7,781 bases of DNA, taken from NCBI GenBank assembly GCA_003242205.1, contig QGUR01000220.1, positions 1-7,781 on the forward strand. The letters run 5' to 3'. Source of the stretch: Chloroflexota bacterium (GTDB lineage Bacteria; Chloroflexota; Anaerolineae; Aggregatilineales; Phototrophicaceae). Below, piece after piece: positions 1-6,830 of the stretch. Under the pieces are notes generated by a model, which saw only the letters and a program-made list of their open reading frames with translations, did not search any database and was not told the origin of the DNA. Made by a program: the position numbers and the translations under genes. Position 1 is the first letter of the stretch; each line of letters begins with the position of its first letter.

Positions 1-1368
1 GGCGAAAGCCTGCCCGTGAGCAAGCAGGTGGGCAGCGAAGTCATCGGCGCGACCGTCAACAAGAGCGGCCGGCTGGTCGTTGAAGCGACTCGTGTTGGCG
101 CGCAGACCGCGCTGGCGCAGATCATCAGGCTGGTGGAGCAGGCGCAGGGCTCCAAAGCGCCGATCCAGCGGATTGCCGATCAGGTTTCAGGTGTCTTTGT
201 CCCGGTCGTCATCGGACTGGCGGCATTGACCTTCCTCGGCTGGCTGGTCATCGGACAGGTTGGTTTCACGGCGGCTATGGTCAACGCGGTCGCCGTGCTG
301 GTGATCGCCTGCCCGTGCGCGCTCGGTCTGGCGACGCCGACGGCGGTGATGGTCGGCACGGGGCGCGGCGCGGAGATGGGCGTGCTGTTCAAGAACAGCG
401 AGGCGCTGGAACAGGCGCGGCAAATTCAGGCGGTGGCGCTTGATAAGACGGGCACGATCACCCGTGGCGAACCAAGTGTGACCGATGTGCTGGCGTTCTC
501 CGGCCACGACGAAGCGGAAATGCTGCGGCTGGCGGCGATTGCCGAACGCGGCAGCGAGCACCCGCTTGGGCAGGCGGTTATTCAGGCGGCGCAGGCGCGC
601 GGCCTGAACCTGACGCAGCCGCAGTCGTTCGAGGCCGATGCTGGGCGTGGCGTGCGCGCTATCGTTGACGGGCGTCAGGTGCTGGTTGGCAGCCCGCGCT
701 TCCTGCGCGAGGAAGGCGTCGATCTGTCGGCGTTTGAGGGCGAGATTGCGGCGCTGCAAAACCGGGCGCGCACGGCGGTCGTGGTGGCGGTCGATGGCCA
801 GCCCGCCGGGTTGATCGGCGTTGCCGATACCGTCAAGGAAGGTTCGCGCGAGGCGGTTGCCGCGCTGCGCGAGATGGGCCTCGAAGTCGTCATGATTACG
901 GGCGACAACGAGATGACCGCGCAGGCGATTGCCCGCGAAGTCGGCATCGAGCGCGTGCTGGCGGAAGTGCTGCCCGACCAGAAGGTGAACGCGGTCAAGC
1001 AGCTTCAGGCGGAAGGCAAGCGTGTGGCGATGGTCGGCGATGGCATCAACGACGCCCCGGCGCTGGCGCAGGCGGACGTCGGCATCGCTATCGGCACGGG
1101 CACGGATATCGCCATGGAAGCGTCGGACGTGACGCTGGTCAGCGGCGACCTGCGCGGCGTGGTGCGCGCCGTCAGCCTGAGCCGGGCGACGATGCGCACG
1201 ATCTACCAGAACCTGTTCTGGGCTTTCATCTATAACATCATCCTGATCCCGGTGGCTATGGCGGGCGCGCTCGTGCCGGTGTTCGCCGCCGCCGCGATGG
1301 CCTTCAGCAGCGTGTTCGTGGTGAGCAATAGCCTGCGGCTAAGAGGGGCGATGAATCAAGCAAAATAG
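1..1368 (+). CDS. copA: Copper-translocating P1B-type ATPase, CopA-like (5' end cut off by window)
   Basis: Inner-membrane ATP-driven exporter, most likely of Cu(I). The reading frame is open from base 1, where it begins inside the actuator-domain TGES loop (GES-LPVSK), so the GTG at 16 is internal and not the start. About 455 residues are visible of a usual 750-830. The N-terminal metal-binding domain, the first membrane segments and most of the actuator domain lie outside the window. Visible fragment residues: the ion-binding CPC of the sixth helix (104-106), the phosphorylation motif DKTGT starting at D148, the P1B-specific HP dipeptide (H187-P188) and the hinge GDGIND (346-351). The last two helices carry the Cu(I)-type signature, with Y411-N412 in one and M433-xx-S436-S437 in the other, which argues for Cu+ rather than Zn/Cd. 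The C-terminus ends normally shortly after the last helix. It is GC-rich, unlike the convergent ATPase gene that follows. A cop operon or CopY/CsoR regulator would lie upstream, outside the window. Confidence 0.95.
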   Translation, partial: GESLPVSKQVGSEVIGATVNKSGRLVVEATRVGAQTALAQIIRLVEQAQGSKAPIQRIADQVSGVFVPVVIGLAALTFLGWLVIGQVGFTAAMVNAVAVLVIACPCALGLATPTAVMVGTGRGAEMGVLFKNSEALEQARQIQAVALDKTGTITRGEPSVTDVLAFSGHDEAEMLRLAAIAERGSEHPLGQAVIQAAQARGLNLTQPQSFEADAGRGVRAIVDGRQVLVGSPRFLREEGVDLSAFEGEIAALQNRARTAVVVAVDGQPAGLIGVADTVKEGSREAVAALREMGLEVVMITGDNEMTAQAIAREVGIERVLAEVLPDQKVNAVKQLQAEGKRVAMVGDGINDAPALAQADVGIAIGTGTDIAMEASDVTLVSGDLRGVVRAVSLSRATMRTIYQNLFWAFIYNIILIPVAMAGALVPVFAAAAMAFSSVFVVSNSLRLRGAMNQAK

Positions 1369-1385
1369 CTAAAGAACAAGTTCCC

Positions 1386-1421
1386 GGTGAGTGGGGCAGG
1401 CGATCACCTGCCCCACTCATC
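1386..1421. terminator. GC-rich hairpin between two convergent genes, probable bidirectional terminator
   Basis: A perfect inverted repeat pairs 1388-1400 with 1407-1419 (GTGGGGCAGG arm, CCTGCCCCAC arm) around a 6-nt loop. It can extend by a G-T and a G-C pair to 1386 and 1421. It lies 20 bp past the copA stop and 25 bp past the stop of the leftward ATPase gene, as expected for a shared terminator. The T-tract is poor in both directions (CTTT rightward, interrupted T's leftward), so termination may be inefficient or assisted. The structure is certain from sequence; the function is inferred. Confidence 0.7.
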
Positions 1422-1443
1422 TTTGGGATGAAAGATGATTTAT

Positions 1444-3792
1444 CTATTGGATACCGAATCGTCTGAATGACACGACCTTGACGATATCGAGTAACAGCAT
1501 GAAACCAACGGTCGCCATGAACAGCGCTGAAATCAGCGTGAAATCCACCTTTGCCATCAAGATGCCGTTTGTCGCCAAAAAAGTCACGGCAATGAGATCA
1601 AACCCGCTTGCCAATACGAGCCATTTTCCGGGCATTGAACGCCAGAAAAGACGGCGTTCGCGGATCAGGTAAACGTTGGCGATAGCGATAAATACGAGCA
1701 TCACCAGCATCAAGGTGTCCAGGCGATCTGCATCAAGTCGTAGCCCATCATGTCCAATGAAAAAGATGCCGAAACTGAAGGCTGACCAACCAACCGCTAG
1801 AATTAATCCGCTTAAGATCAAGGGGGTGGTACGCCACCGATTTGGTTGGGGCGAGGGGCGCACATGATCTGTGGTAAGGGACATGGACACCAGATCGTTG
1901 GCAAGAACCATGAGCAGGATGTGCGTTGGACTGACAATAAGCGTTCCAGTCAACAGCAATCCAACACTGAGAAAGAGCCCGACGTGAAAAGTCTTGATTA
2001 TTTTGTTGAGCGTGTACGTCGTGATGCGTTGAAAGATAGCTCGCCCGATTTCAATGGCGCTCAACATATCTTTCAAACCCGGAGCCGTCAGGATTAGGCT
2101 TGCGGCGGACTTGGTGATGTCTGTCGCATTATTCATCGCGATGCCGATTTCAGCCTGACGGATTGCAGGGGCGTCGTTAATTCCGTCGCCGGTCATGCCG
2201 ACAATGTGTCCAGCAAATTGAAGCGTCTCCACCAGTCTGTATTTATCTTCAGGGTAGACACGAGCGAATATATCGAATTGAGCGGCGGCGGAAGCCATAT
2301 CTGCGTGCAGCATTTCAGGTGTGCAGACATCCCCAGTAATGCCTACCTGTTCGGCGATGCTCCGAGCAGTAGTTAAGTCATCCCCGGTGATCATAATCAC
2401 CCGAACCCCAAGTTCATGCAGGCGATTTACAACCTCGGCAGCTTCCTCACGGGGTTCATCGCGCAACGCAAGCAGTCCCGCTGTTTTCAGCTTTTTTCCC
2501 GGCTTCCCAACTGCAACCGCAATACAACGATTGCCCTCTGCTGCCCACCGTTCGACATCCGCCGTAAAATCCACATCGTTACGGGTGAGGTTGCTGATGA
2601 TATGGGGGGAGCCTTTCACGACCCGTAAGCGCTTCTTGCCTTTATTAGGCCGATGGATTATCGATTCGGTGCGTTTTGTAGCGGGATCAAAGGGGATGAA
2701 TTCCAGCCGTCGTGCTTTGCGATAGCGCTGTTTGACGGTTTGTGCGGCATTTAGAATGGCGCTGTCAACCGGATCATGTGCAGCTTCATCAGCGGCTAGG
2801 GCAGCCAGCCGTAACACTTCACTCTTGGAGTACCCGTTATATGGTTGGGTAGCAACGACAGCTAATTCATTCTGCGTAATCGTACCTGTCTTATCAGTAC
2901 ACAACACATCCATCCCTGCTGCTTCTTTGACTGCGGCTAGCCGAGCCGCCAGCACGTTGTTGTGGGCTAATCTGCGTGCACCAATGGCTGACGCCAGCGT
3001 AAACGTGACGGGCAGCGATACTGGAATCGCCGCAATAAGCAGCGCCAATGCAAAGAGAAGAACATCAGCGAAGGGAAGGTGGGTAGCGAGCGCATCTAGC
3101 AGTACACCGATGACCAAGATGCCTGTAAAACCCAGCAAATACACGACGATTTTCTGGACAAACACATCGCCCTGATCGGTTGGTCGAGCGCCCTGTACTA
3201 AACTCGCCGTTTGCCCATAGGACGTATGTGTTCCGGTCGCGCTAACTTCGGCAATTGCTTCGCCATGCCGGATCACACTACCTGCAAAGGCTTTTTGTTC
3301 GATCGTGATATCGATTAGTTCGGTTTCACCGGTCAAACTGGATTGGTCAACGGCAATTGCGCCATCGATCAGGCGGACATCTGCTGGAATCAAATCGCCT
3401 GCACGCAGGCGTATGATATCTCCCGGTACAAGCTCTTGAGACGGAATAAGTTTCCATTCCCCATCGCGCAAAACCCGCGTATCAATCCGAAGCTGCTGCT
3501 GAAGGAGTGCGAGTGAGCGCTGTGCTTTCCATTCAAATGAAAAACCGATTACAGCGTTAACAATTAATAACGAAAATATAATAAATGCGTCTGTGAATTT
3601 GCCGAGCGCGAATTGGATCAGCAACGTGAGTTCCAGCATCCAAGGGATCACCCCCCAGAATCTACGCAAAAATGCGCTGACCGGATGGCGCCGTTCTTCT
3701 ACTACCTGATTCGCTCCATATATCTGCAAGCGATGTACCGCTTCTGCTGTCGTCAATCCAGCAGGGGAATTGCTATTGATTTGGGAAATCAT
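1444..3792 (-). CDS. P3A-type (plasma-membrane H+-ATPase family) cation pump
   Basis: A complete 782-residue P-type ATPase of the P3A subfamily, predicted to pump protons out of the cell using ATP. The order is: N-terminal cation-ATPase domain (about 1-40), helices 1-2 (about 47-86), actuator domain with TGET (154-157), helices 3-4 with IPVSLP (256-261), phosphorylation motif DKTGT at D300, nucleotide-binding KGSP (393-396), MITGD (467-471), TGDGIND (534-540), then six more helices to about 772. Asp633 in the ANDLVSMSL stretch aligns by eye with the proton-binding Asp of helix 6 in plant AHA2, and the following RPSPQPNRW is also P3A-like. It ends at the last helix, so it lacks the plant autoinhibitory C-terminal tail. 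The residues after TGE are TELI rather than the usual SLPV. The ATG is preceded by AGGAGG (3798-3803) 5 nt away, which fixes the start. GC content is near 50%, well below copA. It is a single gene with a long AT-rich upstream region holding phased repeats. The transported ion is inferred from the family. Confidence 0.93.
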   Translation of the reverse strand: MISQINSNSPAGLTTAEAVHRLQIYGANQVVEERRHPVSAFLRRFWGVIPWMLELTLLIQFALGKFTDAFIIFSLLIVNAVIGFSFEWKAQRSLALLQQQLRIDTRVLRDGEWKLIPSQELVPGDIIRLRAGDLIPADVRLIDGAIAVDQSSLTGETELIDITIEQKAFAGSVIRHGEAIAEVSATGTHTSYGQTASLVQGARPTDQGDVFVQKIVVYLLGFTGILVIGVLLDALATHLPFADVLLFALALLIAAIPVSLPVTFTLASAIGARRLAHNNVLAARLAAVKEAAGMDVLCTDKTGTITQNELAVVATQPYNGYSKSEVLRLAALAADEAAHDPVDSAILNAAQTVKQRYRKARRLEFIPFDPATKRTESIIHRPNKGKKRLRVVKGSPHIISNLTRNDVDFTADVERWAAEGNRCIAVAVGKPGKKLKTAGLLALRDEPREEAAEVVNRLHELGVRVIMITGDDLTTARSIAEQVGITGDVCTPEMLHADMASAAAQFDIFARVYPEDKYRLVETLQFAGHIVGMTGDGINDAPAIRQAEIGIAMNNATDITKSAASLILTAPGLKDMLSAIEIGRAIFQRITTYTLNKIIKTFHVGLFLSVGLLLTGTLIVSPTHILLMVLANDLVSMSLTTDHVRPSPQPNRWRTTPLILSGLILAVGWSAFSFGIFFIGHDGLRLDADRLDTLMLVMLVFIAIANVYLIRERRLFWRSMPGKWLVLASGFDLIAVTFLATNGILMAKVDFTLISALFMATVGFMLLLDIVKVVSFRRFGIQ

Positions 3793-3797
3793 GATGC

Positions 3798-3803
3798 CCT
3801 CCT
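3798..3803 (-). promoter_or_regulatory. Shine-Dalgarno of the P3A ATPase gene
   Basis: On the minus strand AGGAGG sits 5 nt before the ATG at 3792. It is the strongest ribosome-binding site I see in the window and supports this start codon. Confidence 0.8.
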
Positions 3804-3859
3804 ATCGAGGCCGTTTTCTTACAAAACGATCTCTAGTCGGTAACACATGCCGGGATACT

Positions 3860-3918
3860 TTAAGAATAAGTTAAATTCATGTTAAATGGAATGCGGTTTA
3901 TTTAACATTTCCTTAAAA
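3860..3918 (-). promoter_or_regulatory. Phased TTAA half-site array, candidate PhoB/PhoP/OmpR-type operator for the P3A ATPase
   Basis: Five TTAA-core hexamers occur in two groups. Starts at 3860, 3871 and 3882 (plus-strand coordinates) are exactly 11 bp apart. Starts at 3902 and 3913 are also 11 bp apart, with a 20-bp step between groups. Read on the ATPase coding strand, the near group is TTAACA-N5-TTAACT-N5-TTAAAG. Tandem hexamers with 11-bp period are the known binding mode of PhoB/OmpR winged-helix response regulators, and TTAACA-N5 closely resembles the Bacillus PhoP box. The array lies about 70-125 bp upstream of the ATG, suitable for an operator. I could not assign a clear -10/-35. 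The spacing is seen directly; the regulator family is inferred, and AT-richness makes chance TTAA more likely. Confidence 0.5.
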
Positions 3919-4041
3919 ATCGGGTGAAGTCAAAAATGGGAAGGGGAGAATGGTGAAGGCTTGTTGAGCTTTGATCAGTAGAGAAAGGTTAGAAGGATCT
4001 ACAACGTTAAACGTGGTGAGCAAGGGGCGGGGAAAGCGCCT

Positions 4042-4118
4042 CGTTGGGGATAGCACTACGCAAGGCGATCAGCGCGAACTACAGCCCGAACCGGCCGGAA
4101 CGGGGGATTAACACTACG
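4042..4118 (+). repeat. Degenerate direct repeat ending in CACTACG
   Basis: The two copies are CGTTGGGGATAGCACTACG at 4042-4060 and CGGGGGATTAACACTACG at 4101-4118, about 58 bp apart. They share GGGGAT and CACTACG with one-base length differences between. Both lie in the non-coding stretch left of the 12-bp inverted repeat. Function unknown; a chance resemblance is possible. Confidence 0.35.
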
Positions 4119-4119
4119 T

Positions 4120-4163
4120 GTCAGGGCAACATACTGAATGCGCCTCAGCCGTGTTGCCCTGAC
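4120..4163. repeat. Perfect 12-bp inverted repeat with 20-nt loop
   Basis: GTCAGGGCAACA (4120-4131) is exactly complementary to TGTTGCCCTGAC (4152-4163). The loop contains a further CTGA/TCAG pairing. It is followed rightward by AATTATTT, which is only a weak T-rich tail, and no plus-strand gene ends just before it. It could be a terminator, a paired transposon-end remnant or part of an RNA. The DHFR-like gene on the minus strand ends 180 bp away, rather far for its terminator. Confidence 0.55.
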
Positions 4164-4342
4164 AATTATTTCAGTCTGCCAGCCTTGTCCCTGTTCTCGC
4201 CGTCTCTACAACACGGAAAACAACAGCGGTGACTAGGCGAGCCTACTGCTCATTGCCGCTAATCGATCCATGATTTACGCCGTCGATCACCTGAACGAGC
4301 GTTTTGCCTTTCGGCAGCCTGCAGCGGGATCAGTTCCCGACT

Positions 4343-4951
4343 TCAGGGCGTATTGGTCACCCCCGGCGGGCCGGAAAGCACTCTGGGGAGATACTCTAGC
4401 AACTGAATCCTGCCGTCGAAGGTTCGGCTGGCAACCATCTCGAGCGCGACGTCAGGATAGCCGTCGTAGATGCGTTCCGCGCCGGTAGCGCCGGTGATCA
4501 CGGGGAAGATGACCACCCGGAAACGGTCTACAAGCCCTGCCTTGAGAAGCGATCGGGCCAGGCTGACACTGCCGAGCGTGCTGAGGATGCCTGAGCCTTC
4601 CTGCTTCATCGCCCGGACGGCCTCTACGGCGTCGCCACGTACGAGGGTCGTGTTAGCCCATGCGAGAGGCTCTTCGAGCGTTGCCGAAAACACCACTTTC
4701 GGCGCCCGTGTGAGTTCGTCGAGGTTGGCTTCCTCCTCGGCTTCAACTGCGGCGGCCCCCTCCGGTGGCTCTCCGCTGGCGAAGCTGGACATCAGCCGAT
4801 ACGTGTTCGCGCCTATCAGGTACGTCACCGGCGGTTGCTCAGCCAGCCAGGCGAGGTATTCCGGTCCTTCGAGACCCCACCAGCTGGGCCAGCCATCCCC
4901 CGACGCATAGCCGTCAAGGGTGATGCCAAAGTCGACCAAGAGTTCTCGCAA
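4343..4951 (-). CDS. Dihydrofolate-reductase-family protein (RibD C-terminal fold)
   Basis: A 202-residue protein of the small bacterial DHFR-like family (YyaP/YwjB type, RibD_C fold). These are predicted NADPH-dependent reductases with mostly unknown substrates, so true folate reduction should not be assumed. Family landmarks are ITLDGYASG (10-18), LIGANTYRLM (45-54), the KVVFSATLEEPL strand-turn (85-96), LGSVSLARSLLKAGLVD (126-142), then FPVITGAT and RIYDG (149-163). The middle has an acidic Ala/Glu-rich insert (about 61-80). The length is normal and the protein is cytosolic. The start codon is TTG at 4951, with GGAG 4 nt upstream; no in-frame ATG or GTG occurs before the upstream stop, so TTG is the best choice. 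It lies 96 bp downstream of the frameshifted AraC gene on the same strand and may share its transcript. I see no clear terminator close after the stop. Confidence 0.85.
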   Translation of the reverse strand: MRELLVDFGITLDGYASGDGWPSWWGLEGPEYLAWLAEQPPVTYLIGANTYRLMSSFASGEPPEGAAAVEAEEEANLDELTRAPKVVFSATLEEPLAWANTTLVRGDAVEAVRAMKQEGSGILSTLGSVSLARSLLKAGLVDRFRVVIFPVITGATGAERIYDGYPDVALEMVASRTFDGRIQLLEYLPRVLSGPPGVTNTP

Positions 4952-5047
4952 CGTGCTCCGCCTCGAGCGATGGATTGACCGCCAGACGATGTTGGCGTCC
5001 GGGCATGATTGGCTACGTGTTTGTAGCTCAGCTTTAGGGTTCAGGGA

Positions 5048-5963
5048 TCACGACATCACGGAAACCGCTTTATCCTCTCCCGCTGCGTAAGCTAAATTAA
5101 AAAATTGCTTCATGAAATCGCACCAGTTTTCATGTTGCCGGAGTTCAAGATAGGCGGGGGCCGCAGCAGCGAAATCGCGTGGAGTACAGTGCGCAAAAGA
5201 CTTAAATTCGCGGATCAGGTGCGCCTGGTCGCTGTAGTCACAGACAGCCGCCAGATCCGCTAACCGGATGGATGGATTGACGTAAGGTGGCCTGAAGGTT
5301 GCTGAAGCGAACAATCCGGGCATAGGCTTTGGGCGAAATCGCCGTGTATTGTTTGAACTGTCGCTCGAATTGGCTGGACGACAGGTAGCTGTGTGCGGCA
5401 AGGTGTGCCATGCGGATTTGGCCACGAGAGCGTAGCAGTAAACGACCGGCGGTGCGGATGAACGTTAGATCGTGCTTATGCCGGTAGGCGGTTTTGCATA
5501 CATACTCCTGAAGGCAGGCAATGGCTTCTCCATAGCCTCGATGCGCCACAATCTGTGCCAGATATTCCGCAAAACGCTGCCAGTCTGCATCGAGGGCGAT
5601 CACACGCGCCGTTGATGGATCAGGATCGATATTCAGGATCGGCTTAACCACCCAGGGATATAGCTGCATCGAAATCATCTGGCAGAAGCCAGCAGCGCGA
5701 ATCCGAAGCGGCTTGTTTTGAAGCGGGTTAACAAATGCTCGTGGGAGTTCGAGCATTCCGTATCCGCTCTCCAGCATGAGTGGCGCGCCCACATTGATGA
5801 TCGCTTCAATGTATGCATCAGGCAGGTACACCTCACGGTTATAGCTTTCCCGGTCTTGCTCAAGCACCCAGAAGCAGTTCACATCTATCTGCTGCCAGCG
5901 CCGGCCCAGGGGCATAAATCGGTTGATGCCGCATTCAATAGTCTCACTATCGCGACTCAGCAA
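5048..5963 (-). pseudogene. AraC-family transcriptional regulator, frameshifted at a (GGAT)3 tract
   Basis: Two overlapping frames together make one AraC-type regulator of about 303 residues. The first frame (5963 to 5238) gives an N-terminal sensor domain resembling DUF6597 (FWVLEQ, YLPDAYIEAIINVG, RIRAAGF, LYPW) and the first helix-turn-helix (MAHLAAHSYLSSSQFERQF, about 185-203), then derails into SIHPVSGSGGCL and stops. The second frame, ending at 5048, supplies the second helix-turn-helix (IRLADLAAVCDYSDQ then HLIREFKSF, CTPRDF) and the tail. The switch falls on three tandem GGAT copies at 5266-5277 (ATCC on the coding strand). The first frame opens with TTG at 5963; an alternative is ATG at 5915 (residue 17), favoured if TACAAT at 5969-5974 (minus strand) is the -10 box. 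Without the second helix-turn-helix, DNA binding is probably impaired. It may be a pseudogene, a switchable gene or a sequencing error. Likely targets are itself and the DHFR-like gene downstream. Confidence 0.85.
5266..5277. repeat. Tetranucleotide repeat (GGAT)3 at the AraC frameshift
   Basis: Three exact tandem GGAT units. Each copy adds 4 bp, so copy number changes the frame of the AraC gene: two or five copies keep it open, three (as here) or four break it. With two copies the junction reads TLRQSIRLADLAA; with five it reads TLRQSIHPSIRLADL, closer in linker length to relatives. Confidence 0.8.
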
Positions 5964-6121
5964 TCCATATTGTAAGCGCGCTCATGACGGATCGTATTGA
6001 AAAATTCCGCATCTTTGGCTGGAGCTTGAGTTGATGGGGCGATCAACGTTTAGGCAGCATAGCGGCTGTCATATGTGCAGGAGCATGGCGGTACTTCAGG
6101 AGAGGGTGTCGAATAAAGCAA

Positions 6122-6157
6122 CTGAGATCATACTCACCGGGGGAAGTATGATCTCAG
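6122..6157. terminator. Perfect 13-bp hairpin after the cupin gene, candidate terminator
   Basis: CTGAGATCATACT (6122-6134) is exactly complementary to AGTATGATCTCAG (6145-6157), with a 10-nt loop rich in G. It lies 28 bp beyond the stop of the leftward cupin gene, the right place for its terminator. The following minus-strand sequence (TTGCTTTATT) is only moderately T-rich, and the stem is not very GC-rich, so an operator role is an alternative. Confidence 0.55.
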
Positions 6158-6185
6158 CGCGAAATGTTCGTCGTCGCCCCGTTTT

Positions 6186-6794
6186 CTAGTCGGGTAACTC
6201 CAGCGGCCCCAGAATCTCCTGACCGTACTGAGCTGCCGCCGCCAGCAGGCGCTCGACATCCGGTTCGAACGACGGCGGGAGAACCCGTTCAGGCGCCGGG
6301 TCGCCCACACTTCTCACAAATCCGTCGAAACCACTCGGCAGCACCAGCGTCAGGACTCGCGCATTTTCATCGCCTACGACGGCGAAACCATGTGGGATTC
6401 CACGCGGAAGCCAGACAAACGAGCCGGCTGGTGCAATCCACTCCTGATCGCCGTTCAGGCCACGAATCGTGCCCTCAAGCACGTAGAAGGCTTCATCTGC
6501 GTCGACGTGCATGTGCAGCGGCGTGGCAAATCCCGGCGGGCAAATGAACTCGACGAGCGACAGCGCTCCACCCGTTTGATCACTTGAGGCTTTGATCGTC
6601 CCCAGAGTGCCGAGAAACCAGCGCGTATCGCCCTCATCTGCGTGAAGCACATAGTGTTCCGTAGTGCCCTCGGGACAGGCGGCATCAGCGCTTTCGGGGC
6701 ATTCTTCCTGATGCGCTTCACTATGGGCGAGCGCTGCCTGTGCAAAAAGCCCGATCAGAACAATGGCGGGTATCACACGTAGTTGAGTGATCAT
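6186..6794 (-). CDS. Cupin-domain protein with signal peptide (quercetin-dioxygenase-like)
   Basis: A 202-residue single-domain cupin, probably exported. Residues 1-23 look like a Sec signal peptide: Arg6, a hydrophobic core (VIPAIVLIGLF) and an ALA cleavage site before His24. The mature protein starts with a His/Glu/Cys-rich stretch (C32, C40). The cupin barrel follows from about 58 (RWFLGTLGTIKAS, GGALSLVEF). Motif 1 gives the metal ligands H94, H96 and E101 (LHMHVDADEAFYVLEG), and motif 2 gives H135 (PRGIPHGF), so a mononuclear metal centre is expected. The sequence style matches proteins often named quercetin 2,3-dioxygenase-like; the real substrate is unknown, and binding of a ligand without catalysis is possible. 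The ATG at 6794 has a GGAG 10 nt upstream, somewhat far. It is divergent from the XRE-NB-ARC gene, with 169 bp between starts, so that regulator could control it. Confidence 0.88.
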   Translation of the reverse strand: MITQLRVIPAIVLIGLFAQAALAHSEAHQEECPESADAACPEGTTEHYVLHADEGDTRWFLGTLGTIKASSDQTGGALSLVEFICPPGFATPLHMHVDADEAFYVLEGTIRGLNGDQEWIAPAGSFVWLPRGIPHGFAVVGDENARVLTLVLPSGFDGFVRSVGDPAPERVLPPSFEPDVERLLAAAAQYGQEILGPLELPD

Positions 6795-6830
6795 CGGTCA
6801 TTTTCTCCATTGGCCTGTCACGTTTTTGCA

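Larger units (their letters stand above)
3919..4342. other. Intergenic region without a convincing gene
   Basis: This stretch separates the divergent upstream region of the P3A ATPase from the 3' end of the DHFR-like gene. Small open frames at 4044-4232 and 4270-4488 have no recognisable protein features, no clear ribosome-binding site, and the second overlaps the DHFR-like gene in antisense. What can be seen is a degenerate direct repeat (4042-4060 and 4101-4118), a perfect 12-bp inverted repeat (4120-4163) and a small hairpin around TAGGC-GA-GCCTA (4234-4245) flanked by partly complementary AGCGG and CCGCT. An RNA gene or a decayed mobile element is possible but not demonstrable. Confidence 0.5.

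Noticed and set aside
187..759. Long minus-strand frame opposite copA
   Set aside because: It is an antisense shadow of the GC-rich copA gene; its translation is Arg-rich without any recognisable domain.
2321..3175. Plus-strand frames of 134 and 147 residues opposite the P3A ATPase
   Set aside because: They are Ser/Arg/Ala-rich low-complexity translations in antisense to a gene with full motif support.
4270..4488. Plus-strand frame of 72 residues near the DHFR-like 3' end
   Set aside because: It overlaps the DHFR-like gene in antisense, lacks a clear ribosome-binding site and shows no recognisable domain.
4470..4910. Plus-strand 146-residue frame opposite the DHFR-like gene
   Set aside because: Its composition is that of an antisense shadow, while the minus-strand frame has clear family motifs.
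5020..5047. tRNA-like GTAGCTCAG and GGTTCAGGGATC words
   Set aside because: They resemble D-arm and T-arm motifs but are only about 10 bp apart, with no room for an anticodon arm and no acceptor stem.
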